A stretch of 24,251 nucleotides of DNA, taken from positions 1-24,251 of the forward strand of contig JABXHG010000587.1 of the NCBI GenBank assembly GCA_013393545.1. The letters run 5' to 3'. This DNA comes from Alteromonadaceae bacterium (lineage in GTDB: Bacteria > Pseudomonadota > Gammaproteobacteria > Pseudomonadales > Oleiphilaceae). Position 1 is the stretch's first letter, and every line of letters begins with the position of its first letter. Shown one piece after another: positions 1-7,753 of the stretch. A program made the position numbers and the translations under genes. Under the pieces are notes generated by a model. That model was not told the DNA's origin. It saw nothing but the letters and a program-made list of their open reading frames with translations, and searched no databases.

Positions 1-113
1 CCATTGCGCAGAAGATGGCGCTGGGCGGCCATGTCGGTGTTCACAAAACGGTTTTTGATTGCGTCGGAGCTCGACATGAAGTGATCATAAAAATCCACAA
101 AAAACGTTTCGCT
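1..113 (-). other. Fragment reading as a globin-like protein, joined to coxA
   Basis: Read on the minus strand from about position 113 down to 1, in a frame different from coxA, the sequence stays open and gives a peptide with the features SETFFVDFYDHFMSSS, then NRFVNTDMAAQRHLLRN. The pattern FxxxFYxxF-x(8)-RFxxTDMxxQxxxL is typical of the helix A to C region of bacterial single-domain or sensor globins. Neither end of that gene is in the window. It directly abuts the truncated coxA, so it is either a rearrangement junction or a contig-end assembly chimera. The globin assignment comes from pattern memory over fewer than 40 residues. Confidence 0.5.
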
Positions 114-768
114 GCCACAGCACCGGCATTACAGCAATCAACAGGAAGGCGGTGATCAGCCAGGTCCAGACGAACAGGGGCATGTTCATCAGGGTCATGC
201 CCGGCGCCCGTAGGTTCAGGATGGTGGCAATCACGTTGATGGCGCCCATGATCGACGACACGCCCATGATATGAATGGCAAAGATGAAGAAGGTGGTGCT
301 CGGCGGGCCGTAGGTGGTGGACAGCGGCGCGTACAAGGTCCAGCCGAAGTTCGGTCCGCCGCCCTGCATGAACAGGGTAGATACCAGAATCAGGAAGGCA
401 CAGGGCAGCAGCCAGAAACTCCAGTTATTAATCCGGGGCAGGGCCATGTCCGGCGCGCCGATCATCAGCGGCAGCATCCAGTTGGACAGCCACACAAACG
501 CCGGCATGACCGCCCCGAACACCATAATCAGCCCGTGCATGGTGGTCATCTGGTTAAAGAACTCCGGCTGCACAATCTGCAGCCCCGGCTGGAACAGTTC
601 GGCCCGGATCACCATCGCCATGCTGCCACCCAACAGGAACATGGCGAAGCTGAAGATCAGGTACATGGTCCCGATGTCTTTGTGGTTGGTGGTCAGCAGC
701 CAGCGGCTGATACCGCTGGCGGGGCCGTGGTGATGCTCCTGGCTGTGGCTTTCTGCAACCGCACTCAT
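85..768 (-). CDS. coxA: Cytochrome c oxidase subunit I, N-terminal part only (broken)
   Basis: Subunit I of an aa3/caa3-type haem-copper oxidase, an inner-membrane protein carrying haem a and the haem a3-CuB centre. Visible are the N-terminal signature WLLTTNHKDIGTMYL, the helix II haem ligand His78 in MTTMHGLIMVFG, and the segment ending LLIAVMPVL. The family normally has about 530 residues; only about 217 genuine ones are present. After LLIAVMPVL (codon at 118-120) the expected AGAVTMLLTDR is replaced by a short unrelated tail ending at a stop at 85-87, and the DNA beyond reads as globin in another frame. The binuclear-centre ligands are therefore absent. I chose ATG at 768 because GGGAG lies a few bases upstream; a GTG at 774 is also open. 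It follows coxB by about 19 bases, so the two were co-transcribed. Confidence 0.88.
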   Translation of the reverse strand: MSAVAESHSQEHHHGPASGISRWLLTTNHKDIGTMYLIFSFAMFLLGGSMAMVIRAELFQPGLQIVQPEFFNQMTTMHGLIMVFGAVMPAFVWLSNWMLPLMIGAPDMALPRINNWSFWLLPCAFLILVSTLFMQGGGPNFGWTLYAPLSTTYGPPSTTFFIFAIHIMGVSSIMGAINVIATILNLRAPGMTLMNMPLFVWTWLITAFLLIAVMPVLWQRNVFCGFL

Positions 769-787
769 CAGCACTCTCCCATTCCCG

Positions 788-1915
788 TTATTCGCTCAGG
801 TAATCCACGATCTCTTTGGGCGTAACCATCTCACCGGTGTTGTTACCCCAGGCATTGCGCTCGTAGGTGATCACCGCCGCCAGTTCCACTTCGCTCAGCT
901 GGTTGCCAAAGGCCTGCATGGCGGTGCCGGACACGCCGTTGACCACGATATCGATATGCGCGGCCCGGTCTTCGGTGGCAATAACGCTGCCCTTCAGGGC
1001 CGGGAATGCCGGCGGTGCGCCGCTGCCGTCACTCTGGTGGCAAGACGCACAGGCGGTGGCATACACCTGTTCGCCGCGTTCCATCAGCTCATCCATGGTC
1101 CAGTCTTTTTCGGTCAGCAGTCGCTCCTGCTCGGCGGCTTCACGCTGCTCGGCCACCCACTGGTCGTACTCTTCCTGAGGCACCGCTTCCACCACCACCG
1201 GCATGAAACCGTGGTCCTTGCCGCACAGTTCGGTACACTGGCCCCGATAAATGCCGGGCTCGTCAATGCGGGTCCAGGTTTCATTGATGAACCCGGGAAT
1301 AGCATCTTTTTTTACGCCCAGGGCAGGTACCCACCAGGAATGAATCACGTCATTGGCGGTCACCAATAAGCGGACTTTTTTGCCCACCGGCACTTTCATG
1401 GGCTTATCCACTTCCAGCAGGTAGTTTTCGCCCTTCGCCTGACGGTTTTCGATCTGATCACGGGGCGTCGCCAGGTTAGAGAAAAAGCCAAAATCCTCGT
1501 TGATGTATTCATACTGCCAACGCCACTGGTAACCGGTGACCTTGATGTCGACATCCGCCTCGCTGGTGTCGTACATGTCAATCAGGGTGGCAGTGGCGGG
1601 GATGGCCATGGCCACCAGAATGGCCAGGGGAATAATGGTCCAGAGAATTTCCACCACCGTGTTCTCGTGGAAATGGGCCGGCTTGTGGCCTTTGGATTTA
1701 CGGTGGGCAATGATCGACCAGAACATGACCCCGAACACCACCACGCCGATGGCCACGCAAATCCACAGAATGGTCATGTGCAGGCTGAAAATCTGGTTAC
1801 TGGTGCCGGTGACTCCCGGCGACATATTCATCGTCCAGTCCGCCCATACCGGGGTCGGCGCAGCAAGGCTGGCCACGGCAACAACCGGGAGCGTCCGCTT
1901 GGTGTGTACGCGCAT
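788..1915 (-). CDS. coxB: Cytochrome c oxidase subunit II with C-terminal cytochrome c domain
   Basis: Electron-entry subunit of a caa3-type terminal oxidase. A signal peptide (residues 1-25, ending VWA) precedes two transmembrane helices at about 45-70 and 88-112, then the periplasmic cupredoxin domain. All CuA ligands are present: His192, Cys227, Glu229, Cys231, His235 and Met238 in GQCTELCGKDHGFM. The aromatic electron-transfer patch GYQWRWQYEY is at 128-137. A cytochrome c domain follows, with CASCH at 289-293 and the likely axial Met333. At 375 residues it matches the Pseudomonas-type CoxB with fused haem c. The start ATG is followed directly by a basic N-terminus. It is transcribed towards coxA; the 134-bp gap to the divergent dinF gene must hold its promoter, but I see no convincing boxes. 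Confidence 0.96.
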   Translation of the reverse strand: MRVHTKRTLPVVAVASLAAPTPVWADWTMNMSPGVTGTSNQIFSLHMTILWICVAIGVVVFGVMFWSIIAHRKSKGHKPAHFHENTVVEILWTIIPLAILVAMAIPATATLIDMYDTSEADVDIKVTGYQWRWQYEYINEDFGFFSNLATPRDQIENRQAKGENYLLEVDKPMKVPVGKKVRLLVTANDVIHSWWVPALGVKKDAIPGFINETWTRIDEPGIYRGQCTELCGKDHGFMPVVVEAVPQEEYDQWVAEQREAAEQERLLTEKDWTMDELMERGEQVYATACASCHQSDGSGAPPAFPALKGSVIATEDRAAHIDIVVNGVSGTAMQAFGNQLSEVELAAVITYERNAWGNNTGEMVTPKEIVDYLSE

Positions 1916-2049
1916 ACTGTGTCTCCACAGAGTGTTATTCTTGTCGGCTTTTGCGCCCTGCCAAAAACGGGTATATCAAGTCCGAGTATAGACACAGATC
2001 AAAAAATGACTAAAAAACGGTCAAACCCAATCAAGCTAAGCAGATAATT

Positions 2050-3411
2050 TTGAGACATAAATCTTCTAAGCCCCTTGTCAGCAGCACCGACCGGCGCCTT
2101 TGGGCACTGGCCTGGCCACTGATGCTGACCAACCTCACCGTGCCCCTGCTGGGCCTGGTGGATACCGCCGTGCTGGGCCACCTGGACAGCCCCGAATACC
2201 TGGGCGCGGTGGCAGTGGGCGCCAACCTGTTCAGCATCCTGTACTGGACATTTGGCTTCATGCGCATGGGCACCACCGGCCTGGCCGCCCAGGCCTGGGG
2301 CCAGCGTGATCCGTTCGCCCAGGTCGCCTTGCTGTTGCGCTCGCTGCTGCTGGCGGTGGCCATAGGCCTGCTGCTGATTCTGTTTCACCAACCACTGATC
2401 AGTCTGGGCCTGCACTTGATGAACCCGAGTCCGTCGGTGACGGAACTGGCGGCGGAATACGCAGGCATCCGCATCTGGAGCGCACCGGCAGTGCTGTGCC
2501 AGTACACCCTGGTGGGTTGGCTGATCGGCACCCAGTTCCCGCGCGGCCCCATGGTGATGCTGATCATCGCCAACGGCATCAACATCGTGCTGGATGTGTT
2601 CTTCGTGACAGTGCTGGGCTGGAACAGCCGGGGCGTGGCCATGGCCACGGTGATGGCGGAATACGGCGCGGCCGCCATTGGCATCGCCATCGTGCTGAAA
2701 CGCATGCCAGCGGGCCAGCGTCTGACCCGCGACCTGTTCGGCCAATTGGCCGACTATCTGCGTATTTTGCAGGTCAACCGTTACATCATGGTACGCACCA
2801 TTGCCCTGTTGCTGGTGCTGGCGTTCTTCACCGCCCAGGGCGCACGCCAGGGCGATACCGTGCTGGCCGCCAATGCTGTGCTCATTACCTTTCTCCTGGT
2901 GATTTCCAACGCCCTGGACGGCTTCGCCAATGCCGCCGAGGCCCTGATCGGCGAAGCGGTGGGCCGGAACAGCCGCCGGCGCTTCCGGGTGGTGTTCCGC
3001 ACCGCCCTGCGCTGGTCGCTCTGGGGCGCACTGGCGCTGACCGTCGGCTTTATTCTGGGCGGACGCTGGCTGATCAGCCTGTTGACGGGCATTGAAGACG
3101 TTCGCCAAACCGCCTGGCAATACCTGCCCTGGCTTTGGCTGTTGCCCTTTGCTTCCGTGTGGGGATTTTTGTTCGACGGCATTTTCATTGGCGCTACTCG
3201 CACCCGCGACATGCAGAACACCATGTTGTTTTCGGCACTGGTGGTGTTTCTGCCGGTCTGGTGGCTGACTAATGGATGGGGTAACCACGGGCTGTGGTTA
3301 TCGCTGATCAGCCTGATGCTGGCGCGTGCCGTCAGCATGGGCTGGCTAAGCTGGCGCTACAGCCGGGATGGCAGCTGGTTTCGGCACACTTCAGGCCATG
3401 GTCAGGGGTAG
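2050..3411 (+). CDS. dinF: MATE-family efflux protein, DinF type
   Basis: A 453-residue integral membrane protein, predicted to be a cation-coupled multidrug/toxin exporter with the usual 12 helices. The N-terminal stretch DRRLWALAWPLMLTNLTVPLLGLVDTAVLGHLDSPEYLGAVAVG follows the DinF branch of MATE proteins closely, as do the later blocks RMGTTGLAAQAWG, NIVLDVFFVTVLG and LDGIFIGATRTRDMQNTM (E. coli DinF has LDGMFIGATRATEMRNSM, from memory). The open frame begins with TTG at 2050 and has no strong Shine-Dalgarno; no ATG lies early enough to keep the first helix, so TTG or another rare start is likely. In E. coli dinF lies next to lexA in the SOS regulon; there is no lexA here and I saw no SOS box. 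The substrate is not predictable. Confidence 0.9.
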   Translation: MRHKSSKPLVSSTDRRLWALAWPLMLTNLTVPLLGLVDTAVLGHLDSPEYLGAVAVGANLFSILYWTFGFMRMGTTGLAAQAWGQRDPFAQVALLLRSLLLAVAIGLLLILFHQPLISLGLHLMNPSPSVTELAAEYAGIRIWSAPAVLCQYTLVGWLIGTQFPRGPMVMLIIANGINIVLDVFFVTVLGWNSRGVAMATVMAEYGAAAIGIAIVLKRMPAGQRLTRDLFGQLADYLRILQVNRYIMVRTIALLLVLAFFTAQGARQGDTVLAANAVLITFLLVISNALDGFANAAEALIGEAVGRNSRRRFRVVFRTALRWSLWGALALTVGFILGGRWLISLLTGIEDVRQTAWQYLPWLWLLPFASVWGFLFDGIFIGATRTRDMQNTMLFSALVVFLPVWWLTNGWGNHGLWLSLISLMLARAVSMGWLSWRYSRDGSWFRHTSGHGQG

Positions 3412-3542
3412 CCCGGGTTACTGGCAGGAATGATTGTCAATTGCAGGGCAGTTTGAAAAATCTTTACTACACTTTTTCTGAAACGCGGGGCCGCACGGTA
3501 AGCGGCTCATCCAGTTACGGTCGGGATTACCCTGGAGGCGCT

Positions 3543-4226
3543 TTGCGACCCCAACTTGCGCAGACAACGGCTGCACCGGAAATGACACCACAGGTTGTCC
3601 TCGAAATCATTGACCAGGCCCGGCGCCAGGAAGCCCGTTCCGGCACCTTCTTTCGCCAGATGAAAGAAACGGCCGAGCAGCTGCCGGCATCGGTGGTGGT
3701 GGACTGCCATCAACCCGCCGGCTGCCTGTTCCGTTTTGCCGCTGAATACATCGAGATGGCTCCCCGGCTGATCGAATGCGTGGACGCCTGCGCCATTGAA
3801 GCCGGCTGCAAGCCGCTGTTCCAGCCCTTTATCGATGCCGCCATCCGCTATTTCACCCAGCCTTCGGCCATGCTGTTGAAATATGAGGGGCTCAGCGGCC
3901 TTTTGATTCGCGCCTATCAATGCCACCGCCTGATGGAGGAAATGCACGAAAACAACCGCTCGATCCGCGCCAGTGAACTGTTTGACCTGGAAGCCACCCG
4001 CGCCAACCTGCTGGTACACAGCCTGATCGGCGAGCCCTTTGCCAACGAATTGGACGATGCCATCGTACACACGGTGCTGCAGATCGCCGGCACCCCGGAT
4101 TTCTACAATCTGGATCTGGAACCGTTCATCAACCAGGTGAACAACCGCGCCTGGGACTGGATGCGCGGTTACTGGGAAAGCCTGCTGGTACGCAACCACA
4201 TCCGCTTCGCCCTCGGCAGTCTCTGA
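3543..4226 (+). CDS. Conserved-looking hypothetical protein, unrecognised
   Basis: I do not recognise this 227-residue protein. It appears soluble and largely helical, without signal peptide or membrane helix. It has an unusual cluster of cysteines in the first half (VVDCHQPAGCLF, then LIECVDACAIEAGCKPL) and a tryptophan-rich C-terminus (NNRAWDWMRGYWESLLVRNHIRF). The open frame extends upstream to 3294, overlapping dinF, but that part has no coding character. TTG at 3543 is preferred because GGAGG lies at 3534-3538, four bases before it; ATG at 3582 is an alternative that removes 13 residues. It sits 131 bp after dinF and 83 bp before the DoxX gene on the same strand. The cysteines are not arranged as a classical CxxC zinc site. 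Confidence 0.72.
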   Translation: MRPQLAQTTAAPEMTPQVVLEIIDQARRQEARSGTFFRQMKETAEQLPASVVVDCHQPAGCLFRFAAEYIEMAPRLIECVDACAIEAGCKPLFQPFIDAAIRYFTQPSAMLLKYEGLSGLLIRAYQCHRLMEEMHENNRSIRASELFDLEATRANLLVHSLIGEPFANELDDAIVHTVLQIAGTPDFYNLDLEPFINQVNNRAWDWMRGYWESLLVRNHIRFALGSL

Positions 4227-4309
4227 GCTGCGGACTGACACGGGTCACTGACTCTTCACCGAAAAATCCGTATTCTTCGCGCTTTGCTCACCATCAAGGG
4301 GAAGAAAAC

Positions 4310-4696
4310 GTGCTCGAGAATACCGATCTTGGGAAACTGCTGGTACGTCTGGCGGTCGGCGGGCTGCTGTTGTTTCACGGAATTTCGAAGCTGTTCAATG
4401 GCATTGGCTTCATTGAAGCACTTCTGGCCAGCCATGACCTACCCACACAATTAGCCTGGGCCGTTTACATCGGCGAGATCGTCGCGCCGTTGATGGTTAT
4501 CCTCGGTTATCAGACCCGGATTGGCGCCCTGCTTATCTTCATCAACATGGTAGTCGCGATTATTCTGGCCCATACCAATGAATTACTGGTGCTCAGCCGG
4601 GGTGGAGGGCTTGCGCTCGAACTGCAACTGTTCTTCCTGATGAACTCGGCCGCTGTTTTTTTCATGGGACCGGGCAAATACAAGCTCAAGAATTGA
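4310..4696 (+). CDS. DoxX-family membrane protein
   Basis: A 128-residue protein with four predicted membrane helices, the size and layout of the DoxX/YqjF family. The family pattern is visible in LLVRLAVGGLLLFHGISKLFNGIGF near the N-terminus, in AWAVYIGEIVAPLMVILGYQTRIGALLIFINMVVAI in the middle, and in ELQLFFLMNSAAVFFMGPGKY at the C-terminus. Family members occur in oxidoreductase or thiol-stress membrane complexes, but the role of this one cannot be fixed from sequence. The start is GTG at 4310, supported by AAGGGGA at 4296-4302, seven bases upstream. It is followed after 109 bp by a permease gene on the same strand, with a GC-rich hairpin in between. Confidence 0.88.
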   Translation: MLENTDLGKLLVRLAVGGLLLFHGISKLFNGIGFIEALLASHDLPTQLAWAVYIGEIVAPLMVILGYQTRIGALLIFINMVVAIILAHTNELLVLSRGGGLALELQLFFLMNSAAVFFMGPGKYKLKN

Positions 4697-4706
4697 TCAA
4701 TCCGCT

Positions 4707-4735
4707 TTGACTCGCGCCGGCAATTACGGCAGATT
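4707..4735 (+). promoter_or_regulatory. Possible sigma-70 promoter for the permease gene
   Basis: TTGACT at 4707-4712 and CAGATT at 4730-4735 are separated by 17 bases, just after the DoxX gene and upstream of the permease. The -35 is good but the -10 is poor, so this is weak evidence. Confidence 0.25.
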
Positions 4736-4752
4736 AGCCCGCTTTTCAGGAC

Positions 4753-4775
4753 TCCGGCCCTCACAAGGGGCCGGA
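4753..4775 (+). terminator. GC-rich hairpin between DoxX gene and permease gene
   Basis: TCCGGCCC at 4753-4760 pairs perfectly with GGGCCGGA at 4768-4775 across a 7-base loop. No T-tract follows, so it is not a classical intrinsic terminator; it may be a weak terminator for the DoxX gene or a leader stem-loop 31 bases before the permease start. The stem is seen directly; its role is inferred. Confidence 0.4.
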
Positions 4776-4805
4776 TAACCCATCGATTCCTACCCGGAGT
4801 TTGCC

Positions 4806-6128
4806 ATGAATGCCGTTGTTGCCGCGGTCCTGATCATGCTCGTTCTGAGCCTGTGCCGCATCCACGTTGTTGTTGCCCTGATTATCGGTGCCATCTCCGG
4901 CGGCCTGGTCGCCGGAATGTCCCTGGACGCCACCATTGATGCCTTTAATAACGGGCTCGGGGGTGGCGCCACCGTGGCGCTGTCCTACGCCACCCTCGGC
5001 GCCTTCGCGGTAGCCATCGGCAAATCCGGCCTGGCCCACGCCCTGGCCGATCGCGCCCTGGCCCTGGTGGGCCGGCAGGACGACGGCGGTGCCGCCAAAG
5101 GCATCCGCTTCCTGATCATCGGCCTGCTGGTGGCCATTGCGATGTCCTCCCAGAACATCCTGCCCATCCACATCGCCTTCATCCCACTGGTGGTGCCGCC
5201 GCTGTTGTACGTAATGGCGAAACTGCGCATGGACCGCCGGCTGGTGGCCTGCGTGCTGACCTTCGGCCTGATCACCCCGTACATGTTTCTGCCGGTGGGC
5301 TTCGGCGGCATTTACCTGAACGAAATCCTGCTGGCCAACGTGGCCGATAACGGCGTGGATGCCAGCGAACTGAACGTCATGTCCGCCATGGCCCTGCCGG
5401 CCCTGGGGATGCTGCTGGGGGTACTAGTAGCGGTGTTCTTCAGCTACCGGGGCAACCGCGATTACAACCTGGAGGCAATCGCCAAAACCGAACGCACCGA
5501 CATTCAGTACAACCCGAAAACCCTGGTCATGGCCCTGGTAGCTATTGTTGTCGCCTTCGTGGTCCAGCTCTGGCTCGGTTCCATGATTCTGGGCGCCCTG
5601 GCGGGTTTTGTGCTGTTCAACGCCTCTGGCGTGGTGAAGTGGAAAGAGGCGGACGACCTGTTCACCGAAGGCATGAAAATGCTGGCCATGATCGGCTTCA
5701 TCATGATCACCGCCAACGGCTTTGCCGAAGTGATGCGGGAAACCGGCGACATCGCCAGCCTGGTGGAAGGCTCGGTGGGTATGATTGGCGACAACAAGCC
5801 GCTGGCGGCGCTGCTGATGCTGGTGGTGGGCCTGCTGATCACCATGGGCATTGGCTCGTCGTTCTCCACCATTCCCATCATCGCCGCCTTGTACGTGCCC
5901 CTGGCCCTGCAGATGGGATTCAGCCCCCTGGCCATCGTGGCGTTGGTAGGCACCGCCGGCGCCTTGGGTGATGCCGGTTCCCCGGCCTCGGATTCCACCC
6001 TCGGCCCCACCGCCGGCCTGAACGCAGACGGCCAGCATAATCACATCTGGGACACGGTGGTGCCTACCTTCCTGCACTACAACCTGCCGCTGCTGGGCTT
6101 TGGGTGGTTGGCGGCTATGGTGTTGTAA
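4806..6128 (+). CDS. Na+/H+ antiporter-family permease (YuiF/NhaC-like)
   Basis: A 440-residue polytopic inner-membrane transporter, about 11-12 predicted helices. It resembles the YuiF group of the ion-transporter superfamily: the N-terminal [26 protein letters not shown], the segment [24 protein letters not shown], and the C-terminal blocks [21 protein letters not shown] and [36 protein letters not shown] are characteristic as I remember them. Members are labelled Na+/H+ antiporters, but some are thought to carry amino acids such as histidine, so the substrate is open. The start ATG has GGAG at 4796-4799. A 13-bp hairpin ends the transcript 12 bases after the stop. It is the last core gene before the low-GC insert. 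Confidence 0.85.
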   Translation: MNAVVAAVLIMLVLSLCRIHVVVALIIGAISGGLVAGMSLDATIDAFNNGLGGGATVALSYATLGAFAVAIGKSGLAHALADRALALVGRQDDGGAAKGIRFLIIGLLVAIAMSSQNILPIHIAFIPLVVPPLLYVMAKLRMDRRLVACVLTFGLITPYMFLPVGFGGIYLNEILLANVADNGVDASELNVMSAMALPALGMLLGVLVAVFFSYRGNRDYNLEAIAKTERTDIQYNPKTLVMALVAIVVAFVVQLWLGSMILGALAGFVLFNASGVVKWKEADDLFTEGMKMLAMIGFIMITANGFAEVMRETGDIASLVEGSVGMIGDNKPLAALLMLVVGLLITMGIGSSFSTIPIIAALYVPLALQMGFSPLAIVALVGTAGALGDAGSPASDSTLGPTAGLNADGQHNHIWDTVVPTFLHYNLPLLGFGWLAAMVL

Positions 6129-6140
6129 TAGGCGTGTCGA

Positions 6141-6179
6141 AGAAAGCCTCCACCTATATCATCCGAGTGGAGGCTTTCT
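6141..6179. terminator. Strong inverted repeat, probable bidirectional terminator
   Basis: AGAAAGCCTCCAC at 6141-6153 is perfectly complementary to GTGGAGGCTTTCT at 6167-6179, a 13-bp stem with a 13-base loop. It lies between two convergent genes, 12 bases from the permease stop and 11 bases from the stop of the last gene of the low-GC cassette. The A-rich and T-rich ends of the arms would give short U-rich 3' ends in both directions, but there is no long T-tract outside the stem. It also marks the left edge of the insert. Confidence 0.75.
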
Positions 6180-6190
6180 AAACAAGCAAC

Positions 6191-6604
6191 CTATTCAGGT
6201 GTTGGAAAATTGCCTGATAAATACCTCTGCGCAGCCTCCACCTGCCGATCACACCTGTCTCCGGTGTAATTCCTCAGCCGATACTCCTCTAGGGTGTCGT
6301 CGTCCTTCAGCACCAGATCCCTTCGGTTTTCCATCACCAGAACCGAAGCAATAGCAATTTCGTCTGTAGTCCAGCCAACAGTCCCTGCTTTATCTAGCAA
6401 CTGCACCGACAAATCGGAATATTTCTGGGCCGATGCATTGTCGTTCTCAAAGGTAAGTGCCGTATCGGCGCAGACAGAAAGGTCTATTTGAACATTCATT
6501 ACTGATTGAAGCTTCTCATCTACAACCAGCTCATCAGCCCGAACCATGAATGACACTGCTGTTGTCACAACCGCTAACGCAATCCGTCGAGCATTACTCG
6601 GCAT
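6191..6604 (-). CDS. Cassette copy A, gene 3: exported small protein of unknown family
   Basis: Unrecognised 137-residue protein with a signal peptide (residues 1-23, cleavage after VRA, mature start DELVVDEKL). The mature part holds two cysteines, Cys45 and Cys118, conserved in the second copy and likely to form a periplasmic disulfide. The block between them (GWTTDEIAIASVLVMENR, then DDDTLEEYRLRNYTGDRC) is the best conserved part of the two copies. I chose ATG at 6604, not the longer open frame from 6664, because it yields a clean signal peptide and gives an 11-base overlap with the end of gene 2, exactly as in copy B. It is the last gene of the operon, 11 bases before the hairpin at 6141-6179. 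Composition is clearly AT-richer than the flanking core genes. Confidence 0.8.
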   Translation of the reverse strand: MPSNARRIALAVVTTAVSFMVRADELVVDEKLQSVMNVQIDLSVCADTALTFENDNASAQKYSDLSVQLLDKAGTVGWTTDEIAIASVLVMENRRDLVLKDDDTLEEYRLRNYTGDRCDRQVEAAQRYLSGNFPTPE

Positions 6605-6896
6605 CTTGAACCTCGTCGTTAGTCCTTTTCTGGGCACCGGAGGCAACCACCCAATAGCCACCATGGAGCACTAAGATCATCAAAGGCCATAGACTAAAGG
6701 TTAGCCAGATATTGGCATTTGCATCGAAGTAGTAGACTACCACTGTTGCGCTGACGGAAATCAAAAGGGCGCTGGCAGCGACACAACGAGTCCAAATTGC
6801 CCAAGATCGCTCCAGCTTACCTTTCATCAAACCACCCAGCATAGAGTAATAAAACAAACTACCTACTAAGCCTGACACGATAAGTACGATGAACAT
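6594..6896 (-). CDS. Cassette copy A, gene 2: small three-helix membrane protein
   Basis: Unrecognised 100-residue protein with three predicted membrane helices, roughly residues 2-20, 36-56 and 63-85, and a polar C-terminal tail. Residues shared with copy B include the motif GKLxRxWxxWxRCVAxSAxLISxSAT and LHGGYW before the tail. The open frame runs up to 6956, but the ATG at 6896 is the likely start: it lies one base after the stop of gene 1, the same geometry as in copy B, and it begins directly with the first helix. Such spacing implies translational coupling to gene 1. Its 3' end overlaps gene 3 by 11 bases. Confidence 0.78.
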   Translation of the reverse strand: MFIVLIVSGLVGSLFYYSMLGGLMKGKLERSWAIWTRCVAASALLISVSATVVVYYFDANANIWLTFSLWPLMILVLHGGYWVVASGAQKRTNDEVQDAE

Positions 6897-6897
6897 C

Positions 6898-7554
6898 TCA
6901 GAGTTCGCTGTACACCAGAAGGCCCCTTGCCGCCAGCTCACGACGGACCTTCTCATGTTCGCCTTTAGCCATTATATTAAGGCCCGAGATCACAATAATC
7001 GCTGGAATACTGGCGACGCCAATACCAGAAGCGATTTTTTTCGCAAAACCAAGTCTTTCTGCGACGGTTTCAACAAGTTCTGTATTTTTCAGGCTCTCAA
7101 TTTCTCCCCGTATGTATGCTCTGGGTCCATTACTGGACATACTGTACACAGCCCCGGCCACACCAGCCACGGTAACACCTGGAAGTGCTAACGGATTAAA
7201 CTGGCGTGTAGACTCACGTTTCCATTTCGAATAGTTATAAAATTCCAATAACTCCTGATCAGACAGGGACCACATGTACCAGTATTGTTGCACGCTCTGA
7301 TCTGCTACTAGACCAACCAATTTCTGGAGCAGCATTCCACGAACATTATTATGGATCATGCGATTAACACCCATCCGCTCGGACGCTCCCAAATGACGGA
7401 ATACAGCAATGCCATTCAGGATGGGTGTAAAGATTTCAGGTGAGGCACCGATCTGTCCCTTATACTGCCCCAACCCCATTAGGTCGGCCAGCGCCAGAAG
7501 CGGGGCGTTATTGAAATCGGCGGTTACGTATCGGACAGTTACTTGTGCAGTCAT
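6898..7554 (-). CDS. Cassette copy A, gene 1: unknown 218-residue protein
   Basis: I do not recognise this family. There is no signal peptide. The N-terminal ~55 residues (ADFNNAPLLALADLMGLG, IGASPEI, PILNGIAVFRHL) and the C-terminal ~45 residues (a hydrophobic stretch IASGIGVASIPAIIVISGLNIM followed by the charged tail AKGEHEKVRRELAARGLLVYSEL) are nearly the same as in copy B, while the middle has drifted. A glycine/alanine segment, VTVAGVAGAVYS, lies at about 127-138. The hydrophobic stretch near 177-195 could be a membrane anchor or a buried hairpin. AAGGA at 7562-7566 lies seven bases before the ATG, identical in spacing to copy B. It is the first gene of its operon, downstream of a promoter at 7615-7643. 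Confidence 0.82.
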   Translation of the reverse strand: MTAQVTVRYVTADFNNAPLLALADLMGLGQYKGQIGASPEIFTPILNGIAVFRHLGASERMGVNRMIHNNVRGMLLQKLVGLVADQSVQQYWYMWSLSDQELLEFYNYSKWKRESTRQFNPLALPGVTVAGVAGAVYSMSSNGPRAYIRGEIESLKNTELVETVAERLGFAKKIASGIGVASIPAIIVISGLNIMAKGEHEKVRRELAARGLLVYSEL

Positions 7555-7614
7555 AGCACGATCCTTGTAGCTGGAGGACTTGATGCTCCGTTGTCATCCA
7601 TATTGCCGAATGGA

Positions 7615-7643
7615 ATAGTGAACAACCAGGGGATTACTGTCAA
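7615..7643 (-). promoter_or_regulatory. Promoter of cassette copy A
   Basis: On the minus strand a perfect -35 TTGACA (7638-7643) is followed after 17 bases by CACTAT (7615-7620). The -10 is moderate. The same TTGACA-N17 arrangement lies in front of copy B, embedded in similar sequence (TGTCAACTG, GTGAAC and CACGATCCTTGT are shared on the plus strand), so the promoter was duplicated with the genes. Confidence 0.6.
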
Positions 7644-7753
7644 CTGCCATAAACGCGGACATGAGAGGCATAATGTGCATCGGAGTTGAGGATAAAACAA
7701 AATGCGTTAAGGGAGCGCGGGGTGAGGGGATAGGCGCATCTAGCGCCCTTATT

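Noticed and set aside
1999..3288. 429-residue open frame on the minus strand opposite dinF
   Set aside because: Low-complexity Gln/His/Ala-rich translation typical of a GC-rich antisense shadow; dinF on the plus strand is clearly the real gene.
7733..7747. Possible terminator between the two cassette copies
   Set aside because: Only a 5-bp GC stem, and on the transcribed minus strand no T-run follows.
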